64,000 nucleotides of DNA from Taibaiella koreensis (GCF_003545715.1 NZ_QVNU01000002.1:124001-188000); one strand, 5' to 3'. Counted from the first letter of the stretch, positions 34,967 to 44,373 are shown. Numbers and translations: made by a program. Notes: generated from the sequence alone by a model not told the origin.

Positions 34967-35725
34967 TTATAGAGTTATAGGCGCTTCTTTAGCAGCCAGG
35001 CTCATTTCTCTTATCAGGGAGAGATCTTTTTCGATAGCGTTGCCTACGACGACTACCTGGGCGCCGGCCTGGCAGTTCTCATATACTTTTTCGGGTGTGC
35101 GGATACCGCCGCCGACAATGAGCGGAATATCGATATTGCCGCTCACGCGACGTATCATCTCACTGCTGATGGGATACTGGGCGCCGCTGCCCGCATCCAT
35201 ATAGATCACATGCTTGCCCTGCAGCTCACCAGCCCAGGCCGTGCACAAAGCCACATCGGGCTTATTGGCTGGTATGGGCGCCGAATGGCTCATATAGGAA
35301 ACGGTGGTGGGTACGCCGCCATCGATCACCATATAACCGGTCGAGATCACCTCAAGGCCGCTGGCCTTAATGCTGGGCGCCGAAACCACATGCTGACCGA
35401 TCAGAAGATCAGGATTCCGGCCCGAGATAAGGGAGAGGTACAGAAGGGCATCGGCACAGGGCGACACCTGGGAAGGACTGCCCGGAAACAGGACTACAGG
35501 GATGTCGCTTTCCTGCTTGAATTGGCTGATGCATTGGTCCACATGCGCCGTAACCATAATGCTGCCGCCTACAAAAATAAAGTCGACAGCGGCATCATTA
35601 CATTTTTCCGCAAGGCGTTTAACGCCTTCAGGGCTAATGCTATCAGGGTCGATCAGTACGGCAAAGGCATGACGGCCTTCGGCTTTTAGTTGTTTCAGTT
35701 GGGGGTAAACCGTACCTGGACGCAT
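34967..35725 (-). CDS. Geranylgeranylglyceryl phosphate synthase-like TIM barrel
   Basis: 252 residues from ATG 35725 (MRPGTVY); ATG 35731 would add two. Family members join a polyprenyl diphosphate to sn-glycerol 1-phosphate. 'AFAVLIDPDS', 'DFIFVGGSIMV', 'VVLFPGSPSQVS', 'STGYMVIDGG', 'IYMDAGSGA' and 'PLIVGGGIRTPEK' follow the GGGPS/PcrB order with the phosphate-binding glycine loops. Bacteroidota homologues are known, but the exact isoprenoid donor cannot be read from sequence. It is followed upstream by mscL on the same strand behind a hairpin. Confidence 0.9.
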   Translation of the reverse strand: MRPGTVYPQLKQLKAEGRHAFAVLIDPDSISPEGVKRLAEKCNDAAVDFIFVGGSIMVTAHVDQCISQFKQESDIPVVLFPGSPSQVSPCADALLYLSLISGRNPDLLIGQHVVSAPSIKASGLEVISTGYMVIDGGVPTTVSYMSHSAPIPANKPDVALCTAWAGELQGKHVIYMDAGSGAQYPISSEMIRRVSGNIDIPLIVGGGIRTPEKVYENCQAGAQVVVVGNAIEKDLSLIREMSLAAKEAPITL

Positions 35726-35744
35726 GATCATAATATATTGAACA

Positions 35745-35770
35745 GACCCCGAAGATAAATCCTCGGGGTC
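35745..35770 (-). terminator. Hairpin between mscL and the GGGP synthase gene
   Basis: An 8-bp stem GACCCCGA / TCGGGGTC. There is no strong T run, so termination may be partial. Confidence 0.45.
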
Positions 35771-35793
35771 ATATGTAAAGATTTATTGCAAAC

Positions 35794-36237
35794 TTAGTTT
35801 TTCTTTTTCAACTCATCCCGTATTTCTGCCAGCAGCACATCGGTAGGCGATGGCGCAGCGGGCGCGGCAGGCTTGGCTTCTTCTTTGCGCTTAAGGCTAT
35901 TGATCCCTTTTACCATAAGAAAGATAACGAAGGCCAGGAGCAGGAAATTGATCGCTACGGTAATGAAGTTGCCATAGGCAAAAATAGACGCATCGGCAAC
36001 CTTGCGGGCGTCGGCAAGCGCCATACCTGGCTTCACATCGACAGCACCTTTACCAAAGGCGAGATACATATTGCTGAAATCGGGCTTGCCGATAACCGTC
36101 GCGACCAGCGGCATGACCAGATCATTGACCACGCTGTCGATGATCTTTCCGAAGGCGCCGCCGATGATCACACCTACGGCCAGGTCCATAACGTTGCCCT
36201 TTACGGCAAATTCTCTAAACTCTTTGAAGAATCCCAT
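35794..36237 (-). CDS. mscL: Large-conductance mechanosensitive channel
   Basis: 147 residues, the usual size. The N-terminal '[35 protein letters not shown]' holds the amphipathic helix and pore helix TM1, and TM2 ('[22 protein letters not shown]') lies at about 90-111. A charged C-terminal bundle helix ('[19 protein letters not shown]') closes the protein. It forms a pentameric inner-membrane valve opened by membrane tension on osmotic downshift. Confidence 0.95.
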   Translation of the reverse strand: MGFFKEFREFAVKGNVMDLAVGVIIGGAFGKIIDSVVNDLVMPLVATVIGKPDFSNMYLAFGKGAVDVKPGMALADARKVADASIFAYGNFITVAINFLLLAFVIFLMVKGINSLKRKEEAKPAAPAAPSPTDVLLAEIRDELKKKN

Positions 36238-36383
36238 AGTTTTTGCTTTTAAAGATCAAAAATAAAAGGTAATATGAAGATAATATATTCTCAATGAATA
36301 AATTATTCTTAAAAAATAAATGACCTGCTCTTTCCTTTCCCCGGACCTAAAGGTAAAAAAATATATCTTTTTTAGCGTTTATA

Positions 36384-36410
36384 GGGGTAAGAGAATCGAA
36401 AGTTGTCTTA
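36384..36410 (+). promoter_or_regulatory. ECF-type promoter element A, before the sigma gene
   Basis: GGGGTA (36384-36389), 13 bp, TTGTCTTA (36403-36410). The same element with the same 13-bp gap occurs at 40450 and 44374. A start at 36417 would be only six bases past it, so the start codon is downstream. A standard TATCTTTG -7 element at 36440-36447 may be a second promoter. Confidence 0.65.
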
Positions 36411-36464
36411 GAATAAATGCAAACATTAACGCAAGCGGCTATCTTTGAGGGGCAAAGCGCTCAA

Positions 36465-37046
36465 ATGTACATGGACAGCAATAGTACCGGAATTTCAGAG
36501 ACGGAGTTTGAACAGGTTTTTAAATCTCATTTTAAGGCCCTACATGCCTATGCCTGCACCATACTCCAGGAAGAAGCTATGGCAGAGGAGATCGTGCAGC
36601 AGGTCTTTTTTAAGCTATGGGAAAAAAGAGACCAGGTCAATATACAGCAATCGCTCAATGCCTACCTCTATCGCTCGGTGTATAACGAATGCCTGAATTA
36701 CCTGAAACATAAGAAAGTGAGAAAAGCACATCAATCGCATACCCTGTATACTGCCGGCACAGCTTCGGACCAGGTATCGCGTAAGGTGATCGCCCGCGAG
36801 CTGGAAGAAAAGATCGCCGATGCGTTGAACCAACTGCCCGAACAATGCCGCACGATATTCCAGATGAGCCGTTTCGAGGAGCTGAAATACCGGGAGATCG
36901 CCGACAAGCTGAACCTTTCGGTAAAGACCGTGGAAAACCAGATGGGAAAAGCGCTTAAGATCATGCGCATGCAGCTGGTAGAATACCTGCCGGTGCTGCT
37001 GCCGCTTATTACCGGCATTACGATAATGATCAAAAACATAATATAA
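36465..37046 (+). CDS. ECF sigma-70 factor of a FecI-like system
   Basis: 193 residues from ATG 36465; ATG 36471 is also possible, and 36417 would lie at the transcript start. Region 2 is 'FEQVFKSHFKALHAYACTILQEEAMAEEIVQQVFFKLWEKRDQ' (about residues 12-55), and region 4 is 'FQMSRFEELKYREIADKLNLSVKTVENQMGKALKIMR', the LuxR-like helix-turn-helix of Bacteroidota FecI-type sigmas. It is followed after about 60 bp by a FecR anti-sigma gene. The bipartite element upstream recurs before two downstream operons, which suggests autoregulation (inference). Confidence 0.9.
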   Translation: MYMDSNSTGISETEFEQVFKSHFKALHAYACTILQEEAMAEEIVQQVFFKLWEKRDQVNIQQSLNAYLYRSVYNECLNYLKHKKVRKAHQSHTLYTAGTASDQVSRKVIARELEEKIADALNQLPEQCRTIFQMSRFEELKYREIADKLNLSVKTVENQMGKALKIMRMQLVEYLPVLLPLITGITIMIKNII

Positions 37047-37105
37047 TTGCCTTATAAGCGTGATAAGGATCAAAAATAACTGTGAAGGCTGATAACAATA
37101 ATAAC

Positions 37106-38104
37106 ATGGATGAGCTATTAGTAAAATACCTTTTGGGTGAAGCTTCAGCCGATGAAGAGCGGATGGTGCTGGAGTGGACTCATGCAAAAGAGGAACATAG
37201 ACGATACTACGATCATTTTAAAGTGATATGGGAACAGAGCAGGGCGCTTGCCGCTACAAGCACCGTCGACGAGGAACAGGCCTGGGATCGCTTCAAAGCT
37301 AAAAGGGACGGTCTGCAGCACAGCGACGATCATTTAGTGGATAGCGACGACAATAATAGCGACGACAATACCGTTGTCTTTATACCAGCTAAGAAACGCC
37401 GCTGGACCAGTATGGCTGCCGCAATAGCCCTGCTGATCACCGGTAGCCTGGTCGCCTATTATTTCATGGCGCTCAACCGGCAGGATATCGTGCTGGCCTC
37501 GGCCGGTGAAGTGCTCACAGACACCCTGCCCGATGGCTCGGTGGTAACGCTTAATAAAAACTCGACATTAGCCTATGCAAAGGATTTCAACAAGCACACA
37601 AGGGCTGTAAAGCTGACCGGCGAGGCATTCTTTAATGTGGCGCCCAATAAGCAAAAGCCTTTCGAGATCAGTGTAGACGAAGTGAAAGTACAGGTGGTAG
37701 GCACCTCGTTCAATGTGAAAAATGGCGCCGAACAAACGGAAGTGATCGTGGAAACCGGCATCGTCAATGTAGGTGTTTCGGATAAAGCGGTAAGAGTGCT
37801 GCCGCAACAAAGAGTAGTCGTACATAAGAAGCAAAAAGCGCTGGACGTGCAAAAGAGCCAGGACGACCTGTACAACTACTACCGGACCAAGGAATTCGTT
37901 TGTTACAAAACGCCCTTATATAAGCTTGCCGAAGCGCTCAATATCGCTTATGATGTAAAGATCGTGATCCCTGAAGAACGGGTGCGCAACCTTACCTTGA
38001 GCACTACTTATAAAAACATGCCGCTGAACGGTATATTGAACCTGGTGACTAAACAGTTTAACCTAAGCATCGAACAAAAGGACGGTGAGATCATTCTGAA
38101 ATAG
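37106..38104 (+). CDS. FecR family anti-sigma factor
   Basis: 332 residues from ATG 37106; GTG 37082 would add eight. A cytosolic N-terminal zinc-finger-like helical domain binds the sigma ('MDELLVKYLLGEASADEERMVLEW'). A low-complexity acidic stretch with SDDNN repeats precedes the single membrane helix (about 104-124, 'MAAAIALLITGSLVAYYFMAL'). Then come the periplasmic FecR beta domain ('LPDGSVVTLNKNSTLAYAKDF') and a C-terminal DUF4974/STN-like domain ('YKNMPLNGILNLVTKQFNLSI'). It relays an outer-membrane signal from the STN protein downstream to the sigma factor (family knowledge). Confidence 0.92.
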   Translation: MDELLVKYLLGEASADEERMVLEWTHAKEEHRRYYDHFKVIWEQSRALAATSTVDEEQAWDRFKAKRDGLQHSDDHLVDSDDNNSDDNTVVFIPAKKRRWTSMAAAIALLITGSLVAYYFMALNRQDIVLASAGEVLTDTLPDGSVVTLNKNSTLAYAKDFNKHTRAVKLTGEAFFNVAPNKQKPFEISVDEVKVQVVGTSFNVKNGAEQTEVIVETGIVNVGVSDKAVRVLPQQRVVVHKKQKALDVQKSQDDLYNYYRTKEFVCYKTPLYKLAEALNIAYDVKIVIPEERVRNLTLSTTYKNMPLNGILNLVTKQFNLSIEQKDGEIILK

Positions 38105-38135
38105 AACAAGATTTTTGTGACGAGAGAGAAGGATT

Positions 38136-38165
38136 GGCACGGCGTAAGCTGTGCCGGTCTTTTTG
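38136..38165 (+). terminator. Intrinsic terminator after the fecR gene
   Basis: An 8-bp stem GGCACGGC / GCTGTGCC (one G-T pair), then GGTCTTTTT. It separates the sigma/FecR genes from the STN protein gene. Confidence 0.7.
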
Positions 38166-38240
38166 TTGTTATACGGCGATTGTACCGGTCCTTTGCAGCG
38201 ATGTCCCGCCCGACGGGAAAATAATAATAGCTTTGCGTCC

Positions 38241-40034
38241 ATGAACCAACCCTACAATGCGTTATTACTCTTTTTGTTTCTTACTGTCCTTTCTGCAACG
38301 GCTTACAGCCAGAATATGTTGCAGCGCAGGATCAGCCTGCAGATGCGGGACAGGCCTGTGGCCGAGGTGCTGAAGCAGGCTGAGAAGCAAGCAGGTTTCT
38401 ACTTTTCCTATAGCAACGATATGGTGAAAAGCGACAGTATCGTCAGCGTATCGATGAAGAACAGACCTGTAGCAAACCTGCTTGAGAGCCTTTTCGGCAA
38501 CCGGTATCAATACATCGAAAGCAACGACCATGTGATCATACAACCGGCCCTTTCTTACCAGTACTGGTATGTGAGCGGCATGGTCGTAGATAAAAATACA
38601 GGTGAGCCCGTAAGCTATGCCACCGTCTATGAAAGACAGCAGCTGATCTCCACCATGACAGATGAGCACGGCCGCTTCCGGCTGCAGCTGAAAGAGCACA
38701 AGCCTGTCGCGAGCATCAATGTCAGCAAGGTTTCTTATGCCGATACAGTGGTATTGCTTTCCGGCGATCAGCCACAGGATATCCAGATCGGGATCCAGCA
38801 GATCCAGTATACCCTGGATTCGGTTGTCATTTCCGGCGTGGAAAAGAACTGGCTGGCCGGACTGATGCTTTCGTCCAAGCAGACGATGAATAGCCTTAAT
38901 CTCAACAATTTTTTTTCCAAGCAACCTTTCCAGTTTTCGCTCACCCCAGGCCTGGGCTCGCATGGACGCATGGGTGCACAAATGGTCAATAAGTTTTCGT
39001 TCAATGTGCTCGGGGGCTATACCGCCGGCGTCAATGGTTTCGAGATCGGCACCTTGTTCAATATCGTCAAGCACGACATGAAATATGTCGAGATCGCCGG
39101 CCTGTTTAATATTGTCGGCGGCAGGGCCTCCGGCGTCCAGGTAGCAGGCCTCTACAATTCGGTGCTGGACAGCCTTAGCGGCATCCAGGTAGCAGGCCTT
39201 ACCAATATCGTTGCCCATGATGCCAAAGGCATCCAGGTGGCCGGTATCTATAATCACGCGCTGAATACCAAAGGTATCCAGATCTCCGGCATCGGCAACA
39301 TTACCGTAAAGCACGCCAAGGGTGTGATGGTGGGCGGTATTTTCAATAGCACACGGAATATGGATGGCGTACAGATAGCCGGCATTGCCAATGTGAATGT
39401 CAAGCGGAGTTCCGGGGTGCAAATTGCGCCCATAGCCAATGTTACGGCCCGTGAAATGAAGGGCATCCAGATATCGGCTATGGTCAACCTGGCGCAACGG
39501 CTTAAGGGCACGCAGATCGGCCTTGTCAATATTGCCGATACTTCGGAGGGCTACAGCATCGGCTTCTTCAACTTCATTCTCCATGGCTACCATAAGCTAT
39601 CGATCTCTACCAGTGAGCTGCAGCATGTTACGCTAGCTTATAAGTCGGGCAACCGGAAGCTATACAGCATTCTTATCGGCGGCTTCCAGCTGGATGATAA
39701 GCAGCAGGCTTACTCTTTCGGCTATGGCCTGGGCAGCGATATGCCTTTGGGTAAAAAAGGATTTTTCTTCAATCCCGAGCTCACGAATCAATATATTTAC
39801 GCCGGCAACGAAGAGCAGCAAAACCTGCTGGTCAGGCTACAGCTGAATGTTAAATACCGCATCGGTAAGCTTTGCTACATTTATGCCGGCCCGGCCTTTT
39901 CAATATTGTATGCCAAGCAAGTCACTGTGCCCGAGGGTTACAGGTCAGACTTTATCAATGGCTACCCCTCTGTATCCTTTGGCAAAGAAGTGAAAGGATG
40001 GCTGGGCTGGAACATAGGCGTGGATCTTTTTTAG
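38241..40034 (+). CDS. STN and carboxypeptidase-like domain protein with LA_2272-type surface repeats
   Basis: 597 residues from ATG 38241, where a signal peptide begins (MNQPYNALLLFLF, cleavage near AYSQ); a frame from 38151 has no signal. Domain order: STN signalling domain (about 25-100, 'LQMRDRPVAEVLKQAEKQAGF'), carboxypeptidase regulatory-like beta-sandwich (about 110-195), about a dozen 20-residue repeats of the type 'GIQVAGLTNI' (about 260-465), and a C-terminal region of beta-strands. It has no TonB plug. It is the likely outer-membrane input of the FecI/FecR pair just upstream, in place of a TonB-dependent transporter. No GGGGTA element is seen before it, and a terminator separates it from fecR. 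Confidence 0.85.
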   Translation: MNQPYNALLLFLFLTVLSATAYSQNMLQRRISLQMRDRPVAEVLKQAEKQAGFYFSYSNDMVKSDSIVSVSMKNRPVANLLESLFGNRYQYIESNDHVIIQPALSYQYWYVSGMVVDKNTGEPVSYATVYERQQLISTMTDEHGRFRLQLKEHKPVASINVSKVSYADTVVLLSGDQPQDIQIGIQQIQYTLDSVVISGVEKNWLAGLMLSSKQTMNSLNLNNFFSKQPFQFSLTPGLGSHGRMGAQMVNKFSFNVLGGYTAGVNGFEIGTLFNIVKHDMKYVEIAGLFNIVGGRASGVQVAGLYNSVLDSLSGIQVAGLTNIVAHDAKGIQVAGIYNHALNTKGIQISGIGNITVKHAKGVMVGGIFNSTRNMDGVQIAGIANVNVKRSSGVQIAPIANVTAREMKGIQISAMVNLAQRLKGTQIGLVNIADTSEGYSIGFFNFILHGYHKLSISTSELQHVTLAYKSGNRKLYSILIGGFQLDDKQQAYSFGYGLGSDMPLGKKGFFFNPELTNQYIYAGNEEQQNLLVRLQLNVKYRIGKLCYIYAGPAFSILYAKQVTVPEGYRSDFINGYPSVSFGKEVKGWLGWNIGVDLF

Positions 40035-40449
40035 CACGGCCGGCATGCTGGCTCAGGTATGCGCCAGCCCCAGCTTGATGGCCCCTCCCACTCTCTCTTG
40101 GTAAGCAATAGCTGCGGATGACGCTGCACATTATCCATTAACGATGATTGCAGCACCAGTTGCTATTTTGAGCACATAGCTTTGACGCCTGCCGTGAATA
40201 TAGAGTGTTATAGTACGCATTATCCAGGTTGGTAAGCGCTATGATGCCAATACAGGGGAAATCCCTGGAAATAAGCCTGGCCAGGGTTTCCCATGAATGA
40301 CCGGGCAAATGAAAAGACCACAATTTTATTAAAGCAGAAAAGCTTATCAAGCGCGGGCAATCGCAACCAATAAGTCAGACGACTACGGGAGGCTACCTTG
40401 TCCATAGCGGCCTCTTACCTTTGGCAGCGGCTTTTAGAAAATTGCCGTA
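40035..40449. other. 415-bp gap with no clear gene
   Basis: A minus-strand frame of 70 codons (40138-40350) has a stretch reminiscent of a response-regulator receiver ('RDFPCIGIIALTNLDNAYYN'), but no intact domain or start. It may be a decayed fragment. Nothing else is recognisable. Confidence 0.3.
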
Positions 40450-40476
40450 GGGGTATTTTTCCCTATCGGTGTCCTA
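40450..40476 (+). promoter_or_regulatory. ECF-type promoter element B, before the repeat OM protein
   Basis: GGGGTA (40450-40455), 13 bp, GTGTCCTA (40469-40476). The upstream GTG start candidate at 40469 lies inside it, so ATG 40493 is the start. Confidence 0.65.
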
Positions 40477-40492
40477 TTCGAAAGCACCTTAT

Positions 40493-41632
40493 ATGACACG
40501 CAATTTCTTCAGCAGCTTAATTCTATGGATCCTCTGCAGTTTCCTGGTATTCTTTTGCTTTATCATCGCTGCATCTGCCCAGGGGACCAAAGCCCGTCCT
40601 GCCCACATCGGCTTTACGTATCCCTTAAGCACCAATGGCTCGGAAGCGCCGCAGCTAACCAATAACTTCTCTATGCATGTACTGGCGGGCGTTTCCTGGC
40701 AGGAAAACGCTTTTTGCCTCTCAGGGATCAGCAGCATCGTGCGGCATGAAGCCCATGGCGTTTTGATCTCCGGCATCCTTAACCGGGTACAGCACAAAGC
40801 CGACGGCGTACAAATAGCCGGCGTGCTTAACCAGATCAAAGGAGATGCGAAAGGCGCACAGCTGGCCGGTATCGCCAATATAAGCGGCAGCTCCGACGGT
40901 GCGCAGATAGCGGGTCTCACCAATATTACCAAAGAAGCGAATGGCTTGCAACTGGCGGGCTTTGCCAATAAAGCGGCCAACAGCGATGCGCAGGTGGCCG
41001 GCTTCGCCAACATCGCCAGGAATAGCAATGCCGCTCAGGTGGCAGGCTTTATCAACGTAGCCAAAGACGCGCATACGCAAGTGGCCGGCTTCATTAATGT
41101 GGCCAAAAAAGTAAGTGGCGTGCAGGTCGCCGGCTTCATCAATATTGCCGAGGAAAGCAATTATCCCATAGGGATCATCAACATTATTAAAAACGGGGAA
41201 AAGCAGATTGGTGTATCTGTCGACGAGACCAGCAGCACCTTGATCAACTTCCGCTCGGGTGGTAAGGTTCTGTATGGTATTGTAGGCGCCGGCTACAACT
41301 TCAAAGACGACGTAGCACGTTATGTACTGGAAGTAGGCCTGGGCGCGCATATAGCGATCAGCAAACCTTTCCGGATCAACCTAGAGACGGTGACCATGGC
41401 GATGAGCGACCTGCAGCACGACGTCTATATGAAATCTGCCATAAGGGTGCTGCCTGCCTATAAGATAGCTAACCGCCTCGAGTTCTTCGCCGGTCCCAGC
41501 TTCAATCACCTGAGCTACGAAAGAGGACAAACCGATATCCGCGACGATCATTATTTGTGGAAGAATAGGGGTAGAAACCATGTCAATGGTCTTTACTTCG
41601 GCGGTGTCGTTGGTGTACAGATCAACCTGTAA
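40493..41632 (+). CDS. LA_2272-type surface repeat outer-membrane protein
   Basis: 379 residues from ATG 40493, with a signal peptide ending near AASAQ. About ten repeats of roughly 20 residues ('AQLAGIANI', 'VQVAGFINIAE', about 75-235) match those of the STN protein upstream. Beta-strands follow in the C-terminal third ('YVLEVGLGAHIAI', 'LEFFAGPSFNHLSY'). Lacking STN, it may be the barrel or ligand-binding partner of that protein. Function unknown. The GGGGTA element 16 bp upstream links it to the ECF sigma. Confidence 0.8.
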   Translation: MTRNFFSSLILWILCSFLVFFCFIIAASAQGTKARPAHIGFTYPLSTNGSEAPQLTNNFSMHVLAGVSWQENAFCLSGISSIVRHEAHGVLISGILNRVQHKADGVQIAGVLNQIKGDAKGAQLAGIANISGSSDGAQIAGLTNITKEANGLQLAGFANKAANSDAQVAGFANIARNSNAAQVAGFINVAKDAHTQVAGFINVAKKVSGVQVAGFINIAEESNYPIGIINIIKNGEKQIGVSVDETSSTLINFRSGGKVLYGIVGAGYNFKDDVARYVLEVGLGAHIAISKPFRINLETVTMAMSDLQHDVYMKSAIRVLPAYKIANRLEFFAGPSFNHLSYERGQTDIRDDHYLWKNRGRNHVNGLYFGGVVGVQINL

Positions 41633-41760
41633 TTACCGGCGTTCCCTTATCAATTTATTAACCTAATGATTCCCTGCCGTTCGTCGTCTATATACAATGA
41701 AGTGGCAGAATACTAGAAAAAATAAGGTTCATCAGCACAGTCATTTAACCATTTCAGCAT

Positions 41761-42477
41761 ATGAAAAAGCTAAGTATTCTATTCATTTTCAGTTTATTAA
41801 TACTCGCTCTCATGCCTTCATGCCGCAAGGTGGATGGCCGGGGGCCTGTGGTTTCGGAGACCCGGAATATTTCCGGCTTCAGCGAGATCAAATCAGATTT
41901 TACGGGCGATGTGTATGTCACACAGGGAAGCATATCCAACATACGCATCGAGGCACAACAAAATATTATTGACGTACTGGAAACAGTACTTAATGACGGA
42001 ATCCTGACCATAAGGGTGAAAAGCAACACAGTTGTACGCCCCGATTCCAGGATAAGGGTATATGTTACGGCGCCGAATATTACGGGCTTACGCGTAAGCG
42101 GTTCGGGCAGCATGATGGTACAGGAGACATTAAATACTTCGAACCTGTATGTTAGGGTAAATGGTTCGGGAGACGTCAATATTACCAAATTGACGACAGG
42201 TAGCCTGGATGCGAATATCAGCGGCAGCGGAGAGATCAACGTTTTCAACGGCACCGCAGATGAAGAGTATATTGATATTGCGGGCAGCGGTTCGGCCGAT
42301 TGCTCAGGGCTGGCAGCCTACAGGTCCGATGTAAAGATATCCGGATCGGGCGACGCCAGGGTTTACGCCCTGGACCAGCTGAAAGTGCGGATAACCGGCA
42401 GCGGCAACGTATACTATAGAGGACAACCGTCGATCGATGTCGGTATCACCGGATCGGGAAAACTCCGGCCGATGTAG
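41761..42477 (+). CDS. Head GIN domain (DUF2807) lipoprotein
   Basis: 238 residues with a lipobox 'LALMPSCRK' (Cys21). The mature part is a single beta-helix-like DUF2807/head GIN domain with repeated 'VSGSGS', 'VNGSGDV', 'ISGSGEI', 'IAGSGSA', 'ISGSGDA', 'ITGSGNV', one per coil. Such proteins are common in Bacteroidota and sit on the periplasmic face or outer surface, but no function is established. No GGGGTA element precedes it, and it follows the repeat protein by 128 bp. Confidence 0.9.
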   Translation: MKKLSILFIFSLLILALMPSCRKVDGRGPVVSETRNISGFSEIKSDFTGDVYVTQGSISNIRIEAQQNIIDVLETVLNDGILTIRVKSNTVVRPDSRIRVYVTAPNITGLRVSGSGSMMVQETLNTSNLYVRVNGSGDVNITKLTTGSLDANISGSGEINVFNGTADEEYIDIAGSGSADCSGLAAYRSDVKISGSGDARVYALDQLKVRITGSGNVYYRGQPSIDVGITGSGKLRPM

Positions 42478-42600
42478 CTGAGACTAAATGTTAAAAAAAC
42501 CGAAGGATATGCCCAGCGCTGAAAATAATTCATCAGACAGGCCGTTAATGGGTACGACAGACAGGTAGCGCGGGGCATATTTTTCCTTAATTATTTCTTT

Positions 42601-42963
42601 ATGCAACAATGTTGGTTCCTTACTGAATTGATCTATCGTATCCACGATAAAAATTGTCCCACTGTACATCAATTTGACAAACAAATGCGGCTGATCAAAG
42701 CCGATTCTGCACGTGAGGCTTACCAGGCTGCCCTGGTAATGGCATCACACGAGCTGGATAAGCGAAATACCTCTATTGAACAGGAGCTTACCTGGGAATT
42801 TGCCGGTATCGGTATCCTGCAAACGATCGACAAACCGGAAGAGAGTGTTGATAATATGGAATTGCATTATACGATCGATACTGCCGGCGCCGCGAAGGAA
42901 TACATGCGCTCCCTGCGCACACGCCACGCCAGCCTGCAGATGCAGATCGCGCTTACCGCCTGA
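42601..42963 (+). CDS. DUF4288 domain protein
   Basis: 120 residues, no signal peptide. The DUF4288 core covers most of the protein: 'WFLTELIYRI', 'QFDKQMRLIKADSAREAYQAALVMA' and 'WEFAGIGILQTI'. Function of the family is unknown. It is a single gene with a very strong terminator at 43019. Confidence 0.85.
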   Translation: MQQCWFLTELIYRIHDKNCPTVHQFDKQMRLIKADSAREAYQAALVMASHELDKRNTSIEQELTWEFAGIGILQTIDKPEESVDNMELHYTIDTAGAAKEYMRSLRTRHASLQMQIALTA

Positions 42964-43018
42964 AAAAAGCTTGTTTTCCGTGCAGCCTGAGCCCCTCGCG
43001 GGAGACATTTCTTTCCGG

Positions 43019-43046
43019 AGCTGTCCATAAGATGGACAGCTTTTTT
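43019..43046 (+). terminator. Intrinsic terminator of the DUF4288 gene
   Basis: A perfect 10-bp stem AGCTGTCCAT / ATGGACAGCT around AAG, followed by a T run. Confidence 0.9.
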
Positions 43047-43173
43047 CGTTGTCTGAAAGCCGGAGCCCCCACCTGCGAGGTCGGGCTTAACGATCATTTT
43101 CATTTTATTTCCTAAGTTCGCGCCTGGTATTACGGCAATGATCTCTTTCGGCGCCGGCTCATTTCCATTGCTT

Positions 43174-44190
43174 ATGCTGCAAACGCTCACTCACGTTTCC
43201 CTGCGTCCCCGCAATACCTTCGGCATGGAGGCTTTCGCAGAATATTATTCCGAACTGAACCGGGAAGAAGAATTGCGCTCGCTGAAGGATAACCCGGCCT
43301 ATGGCGCCGGCCTTTTCGTCCTGGGTGGCGGCAGCAATATCCTGCTTACCGGCGATGTGCCGCACTGGGTGCTGCACAACAAGATAGGAGGCATCGATCT
43401 GCTCCAAGAAGACGACGAATATGTGTGGCTCTGGGCCGGCGCGGGAGCTGTCTGGCATTCGTTTGTGTTGTATTGTGTGGAACGGGGTTATGCGGGCGTC
43501 GAAAACCTTTCGTTGATACCCGGGACAGTCGGTGCGGCGCCTATCCAGAATATCGGCGCTTATGGTGTGGAAGCAAAGGATGTTATAGAAGAAGTCCGTT
43601 TTTTTGACCTGGAGCAACAAACCTTCCGAAACTTTACGCAGGCGGACTGCCGGTTCGGCTACAGGGACAGTATTTTCAAAGGAACCCTTAAAGGCCGGGC
43701 CGTGATCACTTCCGTCGTATTCAGGCTAAATAAAATACCCCGGTTCCATACCAGCTATGGCAACATACGCCAGGAGCTGGATGTTATGGGCGTTACAGAA
43801 CTATCGATAAAACATATATCCGACGCTGTGATCCGGATTCGTTCCGCCAAGCTACCCGACCCGGAAAAGATCGGCAACGCCGGCAGCTTCTTTAAGAATC
43901 CGGAAGTGCCCAATGCCCGGTACGAGCAGCTGAAAGCGCAATATCCTACCATCCCCGGCTTTCCCCTGGAAGGGGATCATACCAAGATACCAGCCGGCTG
44001 GATGATCGAGCAATGCGGCTGGAAAGGCTATCGCGAGGACGATTATGGCGTACATAAAGACCAGGCGCTCGTGCTGGTAAATTACGGCAACGCCAAAGGC
44101 GCCGATATTGCCACACTTTCCGTGAAAATAATGGACTCTGTAAAACATCGCTTCGGCATTCAACTGGAAAGAGAAGTACAAATAATCTGA
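43174..44190 (+). CDS. murB: UDP-N-acetylmuramate dehydrogenase
   Basis: 338 residues from ATG 43174 (MLQTLTHVSLRPRNTFGME), close to the 342 of E. coli MurB; ATG 43138 adds twelve atypical residues. FAD enzyme that reduces UDP-GlcNAc-enolpyruvate to UDP-MurNAc for peptidoglycan. 'FVLGGGSNILL', 'NLSLIPGTVGAAPIQNIGAYGVE' and 'GNAGSFFKNPEV' (with the catalytic Ser) are present, and it is type I. It stands alone, away from other mur genes. Confidence 0.94.
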   Translation: MLQTLTHVSLRPRNTFGMEAFAEYYSELNREEELRSLKDNPAYGAGLFVLGGGSNILLTGDVPHWVLHNKIGGIDLLQEDDEYVWLWAGAGAVWHSFVLYCVERGYAGVENLSLIPGTVGAAPIQNIGAYGVEAKDVIEEVRFFDLEQQTFRNFTQADCRFGYRDSIFKGTLKGRAVITSVVFRLNKIPRFHTSYGNIRQELDVMGVTELSIKHISDAVIRIRSAKLPDPEKIGNAGSFFKNPEVPNARYEQLKAQYPTIPGFPLEGDHTKIPAGWMIEQCGWKGYREDDYGVHKDQALVLVNYGNAKGADIATLSVKIMDSVKHRFGIQLEREVQII

Positions 44191-44373
44191 TCCACATAAT
44201 AATAATGACCGCGCAACGTTCATTCCCGCGGAATACTGCCGGACCGATCGTTGCGCGTATCAAGCATTTAATAATCTTGCTATCAGAGATCAAGGGGATA
44301 TTGTAACGAGCCGCCGTATGATGCGCAGCCAACAGTGTTCCGGTAATCCGGTTTAACCAAAAAAATATCCGTA

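Noticed and set aside
38265-39593. 442-aa minus-strand frame
   Set aside because: Antisense to the STN/repeat protein; mirrors its repeats and has no family signature.
40721-41350. 209-aa minus-strand frame
   Set aside because: Antisense image of the repeats in the 379-aa OM protein.
42484-42684. 66-aa minus-strand frame next to DUF4288
   Set aside because: Overlaps the well-supported DUF4288 gene; no signal or domain.
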